Origin: Streptomyces sp. Je 1-79
GTDB taxonomy: Bacteria > Actinomycetota > Actinomycetes > Streptomycetales > Streptomycetaceae
Length of the DNA stretch: 64,000 nt
Direction: 5' to 3'
Assembly (NCBI RefSeq): GCF_025195125.1
Contig: NZ_JAMGSL010000004.1
Span: forward strand, 248,001-312,000
Shown here: positions 8,327 to 16,678 of the stretch, in pieces
Layout: every line of letters starts with the position of its first letter
How positions within the stretch are numbered: position 1 is the stretch's first letter
Translations under genes and position numbers: made by a program
Notes under the pieces: generated by a model
What the model was told of the DNA's origin: nothing
Seen by the model: the letters and a program-made list of their open reading frames with translations, nothing else
Database searches by the model: none

Positions 8327-10210
8327 ATGACGATTCTGGAGAACATCCGGGGGCCGCGCGACCTCCGGCCGCTGAGCGGCGCGGAGCTCGACGAACTGGC
8401 CGAGGAGGTACGGCAGTTCCTCATCCAGGCGGTCGCCAGGACGGGTGGCCACCTGGGACCCAATCTCGGCGTGGTGGAGCTGACCATCGCGCTGCACCGG
8501 GTCTTCGACTCGCCCGACGACCGCATCCTCTGGGACACCGGGCACCAGAGCTATGTCCACAAACTCCTCACCGGCCGCCAGGACTTCTCCAAGCTGCGCA
8601 GCAAGGGCGGACTCTCCGGCTACCCCTCGCGGGAGGAGTCGGAGCACGACGTCATCGAGAACTCGCACGCCTCGACCGTCCTCGGCTGGGCCGACGGCCT
8701 GGCCAAGGCCAACGAGGTGTCCGGCCGCCCCGACCACGTGGTCGCCGTCATCGGGGACGGCGCCCTGACCGGCGGTATGGCCTGGGAGGCGCTCAACAAC
8801 ATCGCCGCCGCCCGCGACCGGCCCCTGATCGTCGTCGTCAACGACAACGAGCGCTCCTACGCCCCGACGATCGGCGGCCTCGCCCACCATCTGGCCGCCC
8901 TGCGGACCACCGACGGGTACGAGCGCGTCCTCGCCTGGGGCAAGGAGGTCCTCCAGCACACGCCCGTCATCGGGCAGCCGCTCTACGAGTCGCTGCACGG
9001 TGCCAAGAAGGGGTTCAAGGACACGTTCGCGCCCCAGGGGCTCTTCGAGGACCTGGGGCTCAAGTACGTCGGTCCCGTCGACGGCCACGACATCGCCGCC
9101 GTCGAGTCCGCGCTGCGCCACGCCCAGCGCTTCCACGGGCCGGTCCTGGTGCACTGCCTCACCGAGAAGGGCCGTGGCTACCGCCCCGCCCTGGAGGACG
9201 AGGCGGACCGCTTCCACGCGGTCGGCGCGATGGACCCGCTCACCTGCGAACCGCTCGCCCCGTCGGCCGGACCTTCCTGGACCTCCGTCTTCGGGGAGGC
9301 CATCGCCGAGATCGGCGCCGAGCGGCCGGACGTCGTCGCGATCACCGCCGCCATGCTCCACCCCGTCGGCCTGACGGCGTTCGCCCAGCGGTTCCCCGAC
9401 CGGGTCTGGGACGTCGGGATCGCCGAGCAGCACGCCGTCGTCTCGGCGGCGGGCCTGGCCACTGGAGGGCTCCACCCCGTCGTGGCGGTCTACGCGACCT
9501 TCCTCAACCGGGCCTTCGACCAGCTGCTCATGGACGTGGCCCTGCACCGGTGCGGCGTCACCTTCGTCCTGGACCGGGCCGGCGTCACCGGCACCGACGG
9601 TGCCTCGCACAACGGCATGTGGGACCTCTCCGTCCTCCAGGTCGTGCCGGGCCTGCGGATCGCCGCCCCGCGCGACGCCGAGCAGCTCCGCGCGCAGCTG
9701 CGCGAGGCCGTCGACGTCGACGACGCCCCGACCCTGCTGCGCTTCCCCAAGGAGACCGTGGGGGATCCGGTCCCGGCCGTCGGGCGGATCGGCGGCATGG
9801 ACGTCCTGCTGGAGCCCTCGGGGCCGGACGCGGAGGTGCTCCTCGTCGCCGTGGGCGTCATGGCCGACGTCTGCCTCCAGGCCGCCGACCTGCTCGCCGG
9901 TCGCGGCATCCGGTGCACCGTCGTCGACCCGCGCTGGGTCAAACCCGTCGACGAGGCCCTCGCCCCGCTGGCCGAGCGGCACCGGCTGGTCGCGGTGGTC
10001 GAGGACAGCATCCGTACCGGCGGCGTGGGCGCCGCCGTCGGCCAGGCCCTGCGCGACGCCGGCGTCGACGTCCCCCTGAGGACCTTCGGGATCCCCGAGC
10101 AGTTCCTCGCCCACGCCAAGCGCGGCGAGGTGCTCGCCGACCTCGGCCTCACCCCGGTGGAGATCGCCGGGCACATCAGCGCCGCACTGACCCGGAAGAA
10201 GGGGCGATGA
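8327..10210 (+). CDS. dxs: 1-deoxy-D-xylulose-5-phosphate synthase
   Basis: A 627-residue thiamine-diphosphate enzyme that condenses pyruvate and glyceraldehyde 3-phosphate, the entry step of the MEP isoprenoid pathway. The ThDP motif begins at GDG (residues 143-145) with the matching LNN about 25 residues later. The family markers [13 protein letters not shown], the [10 protein letters not shown] segment and [18 protein letters not shown] are all present. The length is typical (about 620-640). The placement suggests a dedicated copy that raises precursor supply for hopanoids; a housekeeping copy is expected elsewhere. Its stop overlaps the aminotransferase ATG (ATGA). Confidence 0.96.
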   Translation: MTILENIRGPRDLRPLSGAELDELAEEVRQFLIQAVARTGGHLGPNLGVVELTIALHRVFDSPDDRILWDTGHQSYVHKLLTGRQDFSKLRSKGGLSGYPSREESEHDVIENSHASTVLGWADGLAKANEVSGRPDHVVAVIGDGALTGGMAWEALNNIAAARDRPLIVVVNDNERSYAPTIGGLAHHLAALRTTDGYERVLAWGKEVLQHTPVIGQPLYESLHGAKKGFKDTFAPQGLFEDLGLKYVGPVDGHDIAAVESALRHAQRFHGPVLVHCLTEKGRGYRPALEDEADRFHAVGAMDPLTCEPLAPSAGPSWTSVFGEAIAEIGAERPDVVAITAAMLHPVGLTAFAQRFPDRVWDVGIAEQHAVVSAAGLATGGLHPVVAVYATFLNRAFDQLLMDVALHRCGVTFVLDRAGVTGTDGASHNGMWDLSVLQVVPGLRIAAPRDAEQLRAQLREAVDVDDAPTLLRFPKETVGDPVPAVGRIGGMDVLLEPSGPDAEVLLVAVGVMADVCLQAADLLAGRGIRCTVVDPRWVKPVDEALAPLAERHRLVAVVEDSIRTGGVGAAVGQALRDAGVDVPLRTFGIPEQFLAHAKRGEVLADLGLTPVEIAGHISAALTRKKGR

Positions 10211-11592
10211 GCACGGAGTTCGACCTCTCGGCACTGCTCGCCGAACGCGGCGCCGAGCGCTACGAGCTGCACAGCCGGTACCTCAACCACCAGCTCCCGC
10301 GCATGCTGCGCACCATCGGCTTCGACAAGGTCTACGTACGGGCCGAGGGCGCCCACTTCTGGGACGCCGAGGGCGGCGACTACCTCGACATGCTGGCCGG
10401 CTTCGGCGTCATGGGCCTCGGACGGCACCACCCCGTCGTCCGCAAGGCCCTCTACGACGTCCTCGACGCCCAGCTCGCCGACCTCACCCGCTTCGACTGC
10501 CAGCCCCTGCCCGGGCTGCTCGCCGAGAAGCTCCTGGCCCACAGCCCGCACCTGGACCGGGTCTTCTTCGGCAACAGCGGTACGGAGGCGGTCGAGACCG
10601 CCCTGAAGTTCGCCCGGTACGCCACGGGCAAGCCCAGGATCCTCTACTGCACCCACGCCTTCCACGGCCTGACCACCGGCTCCCTCTCGGTCAACGGCGA
10701 GAAGGGCTTCCGGGACGGCTTCGCCCCGCTGCTGCCCGACACCGCGATCGGGCTCGGCGACCTCGACGCCCTGGAGCGGGAGCTGCGTACGGGCGATGTG
10801 GCGGCGTTCGTCGTGGAGCCCGTCCAGGGCAAGGGGGTGCACGAGTCACCGCCCGGCTTCCTGCGCGCCGCCCAGGAGCTGCTGCACCGCCACGGGGCGC
10901 TGCTGATCGCCGACGAGGTGCAGACCGGGCTCGGCAGGACCGGCGACTTCTACGCGTACCAGCACGAGGACGGCGTGGAGCCGGACCTGGTCTGCGTCGC
11001 CAAGGCGCTCTCCGGCGGGTACGTCCCGGTCGGCGCGACGCTCGGCAAGGACTGGATCTTCAAGAAGGTCTACTCGTCCATGGACCGCGTCCTCGTCCAC
11101 TCCGCCAGCTTCGGATCGAACGCGCAGGCCATGGCCGCCGGGCTCGCCGTGCTCTCGGTGATGGAGAACGAGGGCACGGTGGCCCACGCGCGCCGGATGG
11201 GCGAGCTGCTGTCCTCACGCCTCCGGGCGCTCGTGCCGCGCTACGAGCTGCTGCACGAGATCCGCGGGCGCGGGCTCATGATCGGAATCGAGTTCGGGCG
11301 GCCCTCGTCGCTGGGGCTGCGCAGCCGGTGGACGATGCTCCAGGCCGCCCGCAAGGGTCTCTTCGCGCAGATGGTCGTCGTGCCGCTGCTCCAGCGCCAC
11401 CGGATCCTGACGCAGGTGTCGGGGGACCATCTGGAGGTGATCAAGCTGATTCCGCCGCTCGTCGTCGACGAGGCGGACGTGGACCGCTTCGTGACCTCCT
11501 TCACGGCCGTGATGGACGACGCCCACGGCAGCGGCGGGCTGATGTGGGACTTCGGAAAGACGCTGGTCAAGCAGGCGGTCGCGCAGCGCTGA
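10207..11592 (+). CDS. hpnO: Class III aminotransferase, HpnO-like (aminobacteriohopanetriol formation)
   Basis: A 461-residue PLP-dependent class III aminotransferase. The Schiff-base lysine is K266 in [14 protein letters not shown], preceded by the PLP-phosphate segment [12 protein letters not shown]. An N-terminal segment ([24 protein letters not shown]) is longer than in ornithine aminotransferases and is typical of the hopanoid-linked group. Position at the end of the hpn operon, with 4-bp overlap to dxs, points to amination of the C35 side chain to aminobacteriohopanetriol. The substrate is inferred from context; the fold and cofactor are clear. Confidence 0.88.
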   Translation: MSTEFDLSALLAERGAERYELHSRYLNHQLPRMLRTIGFDKVYVRAEGAHFWDAEGGDYLDMLAGFGVMGLGRHHPVVRKALYDVLDAQLADLTRFDCQPLPGLLAEKLLAHSPHLDRVFFGNSGTEAVETALKFARYATGKPRILYCTHAFHGLTTGSLSVNGEKGFRDGFAPLLPDTAIGLGDLDALERELRTGDVAAFVVEPVQGKGVHESPPGFLRAAQELLHRHGALLIADEVQTGLGRTGDFYAYQHEDGVEPDLVCVAKALSGGYVPVGATLGKDWIFKKVYSSMDRVLVHSASFGSNAQAMAAGLAVLSVMENEGTVAHARRMGELLSSRLRALVPRYELLHEIRGRGLMIGIEFGRPSSLGLRSRWTMLQAARKGLFAQMVVVPLLQRHRILTQVSGDHLEVIKLIPPLVVDEADVDRFVTSFTAVMDDAHGSGGLMWDFGKTLVKQAVAQR

Positions 11593-11611
11593 CCCCTGCG
11601 GCCCGGATCTT

Positions 11612-11646
11612 TTGCCTCTGGGGCAAGAAACTTGCCTCAGAGGAAG
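11612..11646 (+). promoter_or_regulatory. Two operator-like dyads before the XRE-cupin gene
   Basis: Two sites share the direct repeat TTGCCTC exactly 20 bp apart (11612 and 11632). The first, TTGCCTCTGGGGCAA, is an inverted repeat TTGCC/GGCAA. The second, CTTGCCTCAGAGGAAG, is an inverted repeat CCTC/GAGG. They end 20 bp before the ATG of a helix-turn-helix regulator, the expected place for autoregulation. Confidence 0.55.
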
Positions 11647-11666
11647 GATCCTGGCGGAATGGAGGC

Positions 11667-12323
11667 ATGGATCACCTCCCCGGGGAGCAGTCCCCGGACC
11701 CTGCCGCGCCGGACGTACCGGCCCCGGCGGACGCGCCCGCCGCCTTGTCGGACGTCGCCCCGCAGCTGCGCGCCCTCCGCAGGCGTCGCGGGCTGACCTT
11801 GGAGGCCGCCGCCCAGCGGGCCGTACTCTCCCCGGCCCATCTGTCCCGGCTCGAGACGGGCCGTCGGCAGCCCTCGCTCCCGATGCTGCTCGCGCTCGCC
11901 CGCGTCTACGGTACGACGGTCTCCGAACTCCTGGGCGAGGTTCCGCCCGAGCGTGATCCGATCGTCCGGGCGGGCCGGTCCGAGCCCGTCGAGGCCGACG
12001 GCTGGATCTACCGCCAGGCCGGTGGGGCGGGCCGCGCCCTGCAGGCGCTCCGCGTCCACGTGCCGTACGCCACCCGGGCCGACATCGTGCGCGTCCATCC
12101 CGGGGAGGAGTGGCTCCACGTCCTGGAGGGGCAGGTACGCCTCGCGCTCGGGGACACCGTCCATGTCCTGGATCCCGGGGACGGCGCGCACTTCGACTCG
12201 CTCACCCCGCACCGCATCGGCGCCGCCGGCCGCGGCGGGGCCGAGCTGCTCTTCGTCCACACGCTGATGCAGAGCCCCGCCGCCGAGCTGTGTCTCGGCG
12301 ACGGAGCCCCGCATCCGCGCTGA
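11667..12323 (+). CDS. XRE-family regulator with C-terminal cupin domain
   Basis: A 218-residue one-component regulator. Residues about 30-90 form an XRE-type helix-turn-helix (LRALRRRRGLTLEAAAQ, then SPAHLSRLETGRRQPSL). Residues about 115-205 form a small cupin barrel (HPGEEWLHVLEGQVRLALG, then the second half with HFDSLTPHRI) that probably senses a small ligand. The ATG at 11667 has GGAGG upstream. It follows the hopanoid genes after 74 bp and precedes a small membrane protein. I recall the same XRE plus small-protein pair after the hopanoid cluster in S. coelicolor. Whether it controls hopanoid genes is unknown; the dyads upstream suggest at least self-control. Confidence 0.88.
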   Translation: MDHLPGEQSPDPAAPDVPAPADAPAALSDVAPQLRALRRRRGLTLEAAAQRAVLSPAHLSRLETGRRQPSLPMLLALARVYGTTVSELLGEVPPERDPIVRAGRSEPVEADGWIYRQAGGAGRALQALRVHVPYATRADIVRVHPGEEWLHVLEGQVRLALGDTVHVLDPGDGAHFDSLTPHRIGAAGRGGAELLFVHTLMQSPAAELCLGDGAPHPR

Positions 12324-12343
12324 GCCCTTCGAAAGGGGTCGTT

Positions 12344-12499
12344 ATGTCCGAGAAGTCCGCGCCGGTCACCGGCGAGGAGCGCGGCGGTGGCAAGTTCCCC
12401 AAGGGGCTGGTGCTCCGGCTCTTCGCGTATCTGGTGGCCGGGCACCTCTTCGCCGGCTTCCTCTACCTGCTCTTCACGCTGGGCGGGCAGAACCAGTAG
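12344..12499 (+). CDS. Small single-pass membrane protein, DUF6126 family
   Basis: A 51-residue protein. It has a charged, Gly-rich N-terminal third (GEERGGGKFPKG) and one strongly hydrophobic helix (LFAYLVAGHLFAGFLYLLFTL) ending five residues before the C-terminus. GAAAGGGGTC precedes the ATG as the ribosome site. It lies 20 bp after the XRE-cupin regulator and is probably co-transcribed with it. The family has no known function. A role as a membrane partner or target of the regulator is only a guess. Confidence 0.8.
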   Translation: MSEKSAPVTGEERGGGKFPKGLVLRLFAYLVAGHLFAGFLYLLFTLGGQNQ

Positions 12500-12514
12500 C
12501 GGACCGGGGGAGGG

Positions 12515-13327
12515 TCAGGCCTCGACGACGAGCCGCTCGCGCAGCCGCGCCCGCGTCTCCGGGCTGAGCTTCAGGCCGTCCGTGAGGTAGCTCTCGACCG
12601 TCCCCCAGGTCTGCTCCATCGTCTCGAACGCGGCCCGCAGGTACTCCACCCGGGCGTCGAAGAGCGGGCTCAGCAGCTCCATCACCTCGGGCGCCATCGC
12701 GTCCGCGGAGGTGGAGCTGCGGCGCACCTTGTAGCGGCGGTGGGGGTCGTTCGACTTCACGTAGTCGGCCTCGATCGCCTCGTGCTCCACGCCGACCGCG
12801 AGCAGCGAGATCGCGATGGAGAGACCCGCGCGGTCCTTGCCGGCCGCGCAGTGCATGAGGGCGGGGACGCTGTCCTCGGCCAGGGCGTGCAGGATGCGGC
12901 TGTGCTCCGCCGTCCGCTCGACGATCATCTGCCGGTACGAATCGGACATTCGGGCCGCCGCCTTGCCGTCGCCGAGGACGTCGCGGAGCTGCTCCAGCTC
13001 GCCGTTCCTGACCAGCTTCCAGAACTCCTTGCCGTCCGCCGGGTCGTTGAGCGGAATGTTCAGGTTCCGGACACCGGGAAGGTCGACGTCAGGTCCCTCG
13101 ATCTTGCGGTCGGCCTGATTGCGGAAGTCGAAGATCGTGTGGAGCCCGAGGGTGGAGAGGAAGGCCGCGTCCTCCTCGGTGGCGTGTGCGAGGTGGCCAC
13201 TGCGGAAAAGGCGACCGAAGCGCACCGAACCGCCGTCCACGGTCGGCAGTCCGCCCACGTCCCGGAAGTTGCGCACCCCGGTGAGCTCGGGTTCGGTCGA
13301 CGGGACCTGCGGCAGCTGCTGCGTCAC
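12515..13327 (-). CDS. Tyrosine/serine-type protein phosphatase (CX5R)
   Basis: A 270-residue member of the bacterial tyrosine-phosphatase family (DSP-like, related to Y_phosphatase3 proteins). The P-loop is HCAAGKDRAG with the nucleophile C160 and arginine R166. An upstream NFRDVGGL segment is a second family hallmark. The frame continues 20 codons further up, but the GTG at 13327 has AGGAG seven bases before it and starts just ahead of the conserved region, so it is preferred. Substrates are unknown; phosphoproteins or phosphoinositides have both been suggested for relatives. It converges with the DUF6126 gene with only 15 bp between them. Confidence 0.85.
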   Translation of the reverse strand: MTQQLPQVPSTEPELTGVRNFRDVGGLPTVDGGSVRFGRLFRSGHLAHATEEDAAFLSTLGLHTIFDFRNQADRKIEGPDVDLPGVRNLNIPLNDPADGKEFWKLVRNGELEQLRDVLGDGKAAARMSDSYRQMIVERTAEHSRILHALAEDSVPALMHCAAGKDRAGLSIAISLLAVGVEHEAIEADYVKSNDPHRRYKVRRSSTSADAMAPEVMELLSPLFDARVEYLRAAFETMEQTWGTVESYLTDGLKLSPETRARLRERLVVEA

Positions 13328-13647
13328 GAGTGCTCCTGAAGGTTGACGGATCGGCATCGACTGCTGATCGATTCCAGGGGCAATCATCCCGGGTGCCGGG
13401 GCCTCGGCGCACCCCTGGGTGGGGGATTGGGTGTTCTGTCCGAATTGAACCCTTAGGTATAACGCGCCCTGGTTGCAGGGGAGATGGGATTCGGCGCGTG
13501 AGCAGCGTCATAGAAGTGACGGACCGTGCCTGATCGTTTTGTGCAATTTCCGTACCGGAAAAGGAGATCGAGCTTCCCGTATCCACGGAGGGTGACCGGA
13601 ATTCCGAGTGAATATCACGCCCCGGAATGCCAGGGGAAAACTGCGGC
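13328..13647. other. Intergenic region upstream of two divergent genes
   Basis: About 320 bases without a convincing gene, lying between the phosphatase start and the promoter of the riboswitch/M23 unit. It is less GC-rich than its surroundings (for example CCGAATTGAACCCTTAGG and TATAAC around 13439-13465). A TCTGTC-N17-TATAAC pair there could be a second plus-strand promoter. A short palindrome TCCGTACCGGA lies near 13550. No open frame here has the codon use of this genome. Confidence 0.5.
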
Positions 13648-13676
13648 TTGTCCGCCTCTGCCCGCTCGTCTAGCGT
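13648..13676 (+). promoter_or_regulatory. Sigma-70-like promoter for riboswitch and M23 peptidase
   Basis: TTGTCC (13648-13653) and TAGCGT (13671-13676) are separated by exactly 17 bases, close to the vegetative consensus in Streptomyces. Transcription from here would begin just at the 5' edge of the riboswitch. Confidence 0.6.
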
Positions 13677-13684
13677 CACGCTCA

Positions 13685-13867
13685 ATCCGGTCGGACCCGC
13701 CGAATCCTGCCACCGCCCGGAATCCGCACCCACCCACGTACGGCAGGAGCGGGGGACCCAGGTAGTACGCCGATCCGGTCGTTCCGGACGGCTCGGGGTG
13801 AAGCCGCGTGCAGCGCGGCCGGACATCTCCAGTCCGAACCCGACAGCTCACCTCGCAGGCGACGGAG
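13685..13867 (+). promoter_or_regulatory. ydaO/yuaA-type c-di-AMP riboswitch
   Basis: The 5' leader of the M23 peptidase gene contains the conserved ydaO blocks in order: GCCGAATCCTGCC, GGGGGACCCA, GGGGTGAAGCCGC, then CCGAACCCGACAGCT followed by CACCTCGCAGGCG. The last block ends directly before the ribosome site (GGAGAGG). I recall the same arrangement before cell-wall hydrolase genes such as rpfA in Streptomyces. In this class, ligand binding normally lowers expression, so high c-di-AMP should reduce wall-hydrolase synthesis. The boundaries are approximate. Confidence 0.82.
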
Positions 13868-13878
13868 AGGAATTCGCC

Positions 13879-14841
13879 ATGCCCGCAAAGGGTAAGCACC
13901 GCCGTCCCAAGGTCAACCCGATCACACGCGGATTCGTCGCCGCCGGCACCGGTGGCGCCGTCGTCGCCCTGCCCCTGCTCGGCGCGACCGGAGCCCACGC
14001 CGCCGAGAAGGCCGCCCCGACCGTGACGCCCCAGCAGGCCGTCGCCGCCGTCGCCGCGACCCCCGCCAAGGCCCCGGCCGCCGACAAGGCCGCCAAGCCG
14101 AAGACGTACTCCGTCGTCCGCGGCGACTACCTGTCGAAGATCGCCGCCGAGCACCACCTCGCGGGCGGCTGGAAGAAGCTCTACGCGGACAACCGACAGG
14201 TCGTCGGCGAGGACCCGTCGCTGATCCTTCCCGGCATGAAGCTCACGCTCGGCGCCAAGTCGAAGGCCGAGCCGGCGGCCCCCAAGGCCGCGCCGAAGGC
14301 CGCGCCCAAGGCGAAGAAGTCCTCCTCCGACGCCGACCAGGCCCGCAGCTCGCGCAGTTCCGAGCGCGGCACGGTCGAGTCCGCCCCGGCCTCCACGTCC
14401 ACCCCGGAGCAGTCCGCGCCCGCGAAGACCGCGGCCTCCGGCTGGGTCGCCCCGGTCGGCGGCGGCGTCTCCACCCCGTACCGCGCCTCCGGTGCGATGT
14501 GGTCCTCCGGCTACCACACCGGTGTCGACTTCATCGCCTCCTCCGGCACCTCGGTCAAGGCCGTCGGCGCGGGCACCGTCCACTCCGCCGGCTGGAGCGG
14601 TGCCTACGGCAACGAGGTCGTCATCCAGCACGCCGACGGCACGTACTCCCAGTACGCGCACCTCTCCTCCCTCGCCGTCTCCGCCGGCCAGACCGTCACC
14701 GGCGGCCAGGAGATCGGTCTCTCCGGCTCGACCGGCAACTCCAGCGGTCCGCACCTGCACTTCGAGATCCGCACCGGCCCGAGCTACGGCTCGGACATCG
14801 ACCCGCTGGCGTACCTCCGCCAGCACGGGGTCGGCATCTGA
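13879..14841 (+). CDS. Secreted LysM plus M23 peptidase (peptidoglycan endopeptidase)
   Basis: A 320-residue exported protein. Residues 1-42 are a long actinobacterial signal region (KGKHRRPK basic part, hydrophobic GTGGAVVALPLLGATG, cleavage near AHA-AE). Residues about 75-125 form one LysM peptidoglycan-binding domain (YSVVRGDYLSKIAAEHHL to LILPGMKLTL). A Lys/Ala/Pro-Ser linker follows. The C-terminal M23 domain has the zinc ligands in YHTGVDF and HLHFEI. It should cut peptide cross-links of the cell wall. The frame is open upstream, but that part is the riboswitch; the ATG at 13879 has GGAGAGG upstream. A clear terminator follows. Confidence 0.93.
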   Translation: MPAKGKHRRPKVNPITRGFVAAGTGGAVVALPLLGATGAHAAEKAAPTVTPQQAVAAVAATPAKAPAADKAAKPKTYSVVRGDYLSKIAAEHHLAGGWKKLYADNRQVVGEDPSLILPGMKLTLGAKSKAEPAAPKAAPKAAPKAKKSSSDADQARSSRSSERGTVESAPASTSTPEQSAPAKTAASGWVAPVGGGVSTPYRASGAMWSSGYHTGVDFIASSGTSVKAVGAGTVHSAGWSGAYGNEVVIQHADGTYSQYAHLSSLAVSAGQTVTGGQEIGLSGSTGNSSGPHLHFEIRTGPSYGSDIDPLAYLRQHGVGI

Positions 14842-14860
14842 CACACCGACAGCACCCGCA

Positions 14861-14890
14861 GGGGCCCGGCACTTCCGTGTGCCGGGCCCC
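14861..14890 (+). terminator. Terminator after M23 peptidase
   Basis: A 12-bp perfect stem GGGGCCCGGCAC/GTGCCGGGCCCC with a 6-base loop lies 19 bp after the stop codon. Confidence 0.8.
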
Positions 14891-14998
14891 TCGGCGTATT
14901 CCGGCTTGGTCGAATCTTGACCGGTGGCGTATCTCACCCGGCGTCAACCCCTCCTTACGGTCGCGTAGGTCACACCCATAAGGGAAAGATGTGCTCCC

Positions 14999-15793
14999 GT
15001 GGCAGACGATTCGAGATCAAGAGACACGCACGTATTCGGGTCGTACGCGGCGATCGGTGACAGCTTCACGGAAGGCGTGGGAGATCCCGGGCCCGACGGG
15101 AAGTACGTCGGCTGGGCGGACCGTTTCGCGGTCCTGCTCGCCGACCGACTGCCGGAGCACGACCCGTTCCGTTACGCCAACCTGGCCGTGCGCGGCCGCC
15201 TCCTCGACCAGATCGTGGAGGAGCAGGTCCCCAGGGCGAAGGAGCTCGCCCCCGATCTGGTGAGCTTCTGCGCGGGCGGAAACGACATCATCCGCCCCGG
15301 TACCGACCCCGACGACGTCGCCGAGCGCTTCGAGCGGGCCGTCGCCGATCTGACGTCGGCCGTGGGCACGGTCATGGTGACGACCGGATTCGACACCCGT
15401 GACGTCCCCGTCCTCAGGCATCTGCGCGGCAAGATCGCCACGTACACGGCCCACGTCCGGGCCATCGCCGACCGCTACGACTGCCCGGTCCTCGACCTGT
15501 GGTCGCTCAAGTCGGTGCAGGACAGGCGGGCCTGGGACGACGACCGGCTGCACCTCTCGCCCGAGGGGCACACCCGGGTCGCGCTCCGCGCCGCCCAGGT
15601 CCTCGGCATCGACGTGCCGGCCGACCCGGACCAGGTCTGGCCGCCGCTCCCGCCGCGCGGCACGCTGGAGGTCCGCCGCGACGACATCCTGTGGGCCAGG
15701 GAGTACCTCGTCCCCTGGATCGGCAGGCGCCTGCGGGGCGAGAGCTCGGGTGACCACGTGGCGGCCAAGCGGCCGGACCTCATGCCGCTCTGA
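14999..15793 (+). CDS. SGNH/GDSL-family hydrolase
   Basis: A 264-residue hydrolase of the SGNH esterase/lipase superfamily, without an evident signal peptide. Block I is GDSFTEG with the catalytic Ser near residue 22. Block III is AGGND. Block V is DDRLHLSPEGH with the catalytic Asp and His. The start is GTG with an AGGGAAAG site about ten bases upstream. The substrate is unknown; acyl esters are typical. A dyad of the type TACG-N4-CGTA lies at 14955-14968, just upstream, and may be an operator. The gene converges with the radical SAM cassette. Confidence 0.88.
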   Translation: MADDSRSRDTHVFGSYAAIGDSFTEGVGDPGPDGKYVGWADRFAVLLADRLPEHDPFRYANLAVRGRLLDQIVEEQVPRAKELAPDLVSFCAGGNDIIRPGTDPDDVAERFERAVADLTSAVGTVMVTTGFDTRDVPVLRHLRGKIATYTAHVRAIADRYDCPVLDLWSLKSVQDRRAWDDDRLHLSPEGHTRVALRAAQVLGIDVPADPDQVWPPLPPRGTLEVRRDDILWAREYLVPWIGRRLRGESSGDHVAAKRPDLMPL

Positions 15794-15811
15794 CCTGGTG
15801 CTCCCGTCTGC

Positions 15812-16666
15812 TCATGCCCCTTCGGGCGCGGCCGGGATCCGCTCCAGGACACCGCCCGCGAACACGTCGTACAGCGGCAGCGTCTCCAGGTGGACGTAGC
15901 CGATGTGGCAGTCGCAGACGGAGAGCGGACAGACGCGCGGACGCAGGGCGGCGCGGTAGGAGCCGTCGTACAGGTTGCCCAGCTCGGCCTTGACGAAATG
16001 GCAGCGGCGCACGGTCCCGTCACCGTCCACCGAGATCACCGATTCGCCGGTCCGGCAGGGGAGACCGGCCGAGCGGTGCGGACGGCGGCTGTACGGGAAG
16101 AGGGGGTCGAGGGCGGTCCAGCCCTCGGCCTCGTCGTCGGCGTACGTGTGCCCCTCCGCCGCGTTCACCCAGAGGTAGACCTCGGGCGGCAGGTCGTCCC
16201 GCAGCCGCCGGGCGTGCTCACGGTGCTCGGGCAGCCCCACGATCCCGACGCTGAAACGCGTCCCCCGTGCCGTCAGCTCGCGGCACTTGGCCAGGAAGCG
16301 GTCGTACGGCGTCTGCCCGGGGTGGTACGTGCACCAGAGCGCGAGCGTCCCGGCGTCGGCCTCGGCCAGCCACTCCGTACGGCAGCTCAGATTGGTCTGG
16401 ATCGCCACCCGCTCGATGTGCGGGAGGTGCGACAGCTCGACGAGCGTCCGCCGGTACCAGGACCGGACCAGCCCCTCGCCCCACGGGGTGAAGAGAATCC
16501 GCAGCCGGTCGCCGGTCTGCACGGCGGCCCAGCCGGCGAACCGCTCCAGCGCGGCCCGGTCGGCGCGCAGCTGATCCCGGCTGTCGCGGCGCTTGGCGAA
16601 CGGGCAGTACGGACAGTCGTAGTCGCAGGAGGCGAGCGGCCCCCGGTAGAGGATCGTCAGGTCCAT
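15812..16666 (-). CDS. STM4011-family radical SAM protein
   Basis: A 284-residue radical SAM enzyme. The cluster motif CDYDCPYC gives ligands C14, C18 and C21. The C-terminal part has more Cys residues (a C in RRCHF, then CPLSVCDCHIG), which could bind an auxiliary iron-sulfur cluster as in SPASM-type enzymes. The name follows the Salmonella STM4011-STM4015 cassette, whose members occur together in this order. It is the last gene of the minus-strand run and lies 12 bp after STM4012. The reaction is unknown; one carbon-centred radical step on a peptide, lipid or small molecule is the only safe statement. Confidence 0.85.
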   Translation of the reverse strand: MDLTILYRGPLASCDYDCPYCPFAKRRDSRDQLRADRAALERFAGWAAVQTGDRLRILFTPWGEGLVRSWYRRTLVELSHLPHIERVAIQTNLSCRTEWLAEADAGTLALWCTYHPGQTPYDRFLAKCRELTARGTRFSVGIVGLPEHREHARRLRDDLPPEVYLWVNAAEGHTYADDEAEGWTALDPLFPYSRRPHRSAGLPCRTGESVISVDGDGTVRRCHFVKAELGNLYDGSYRAALRPRVCPLSVCDCHIGYVHLETLPLYDVFAGGVLERIPAAPEGA

Positions 16667-16678
16667 GGCGTCACTCCG

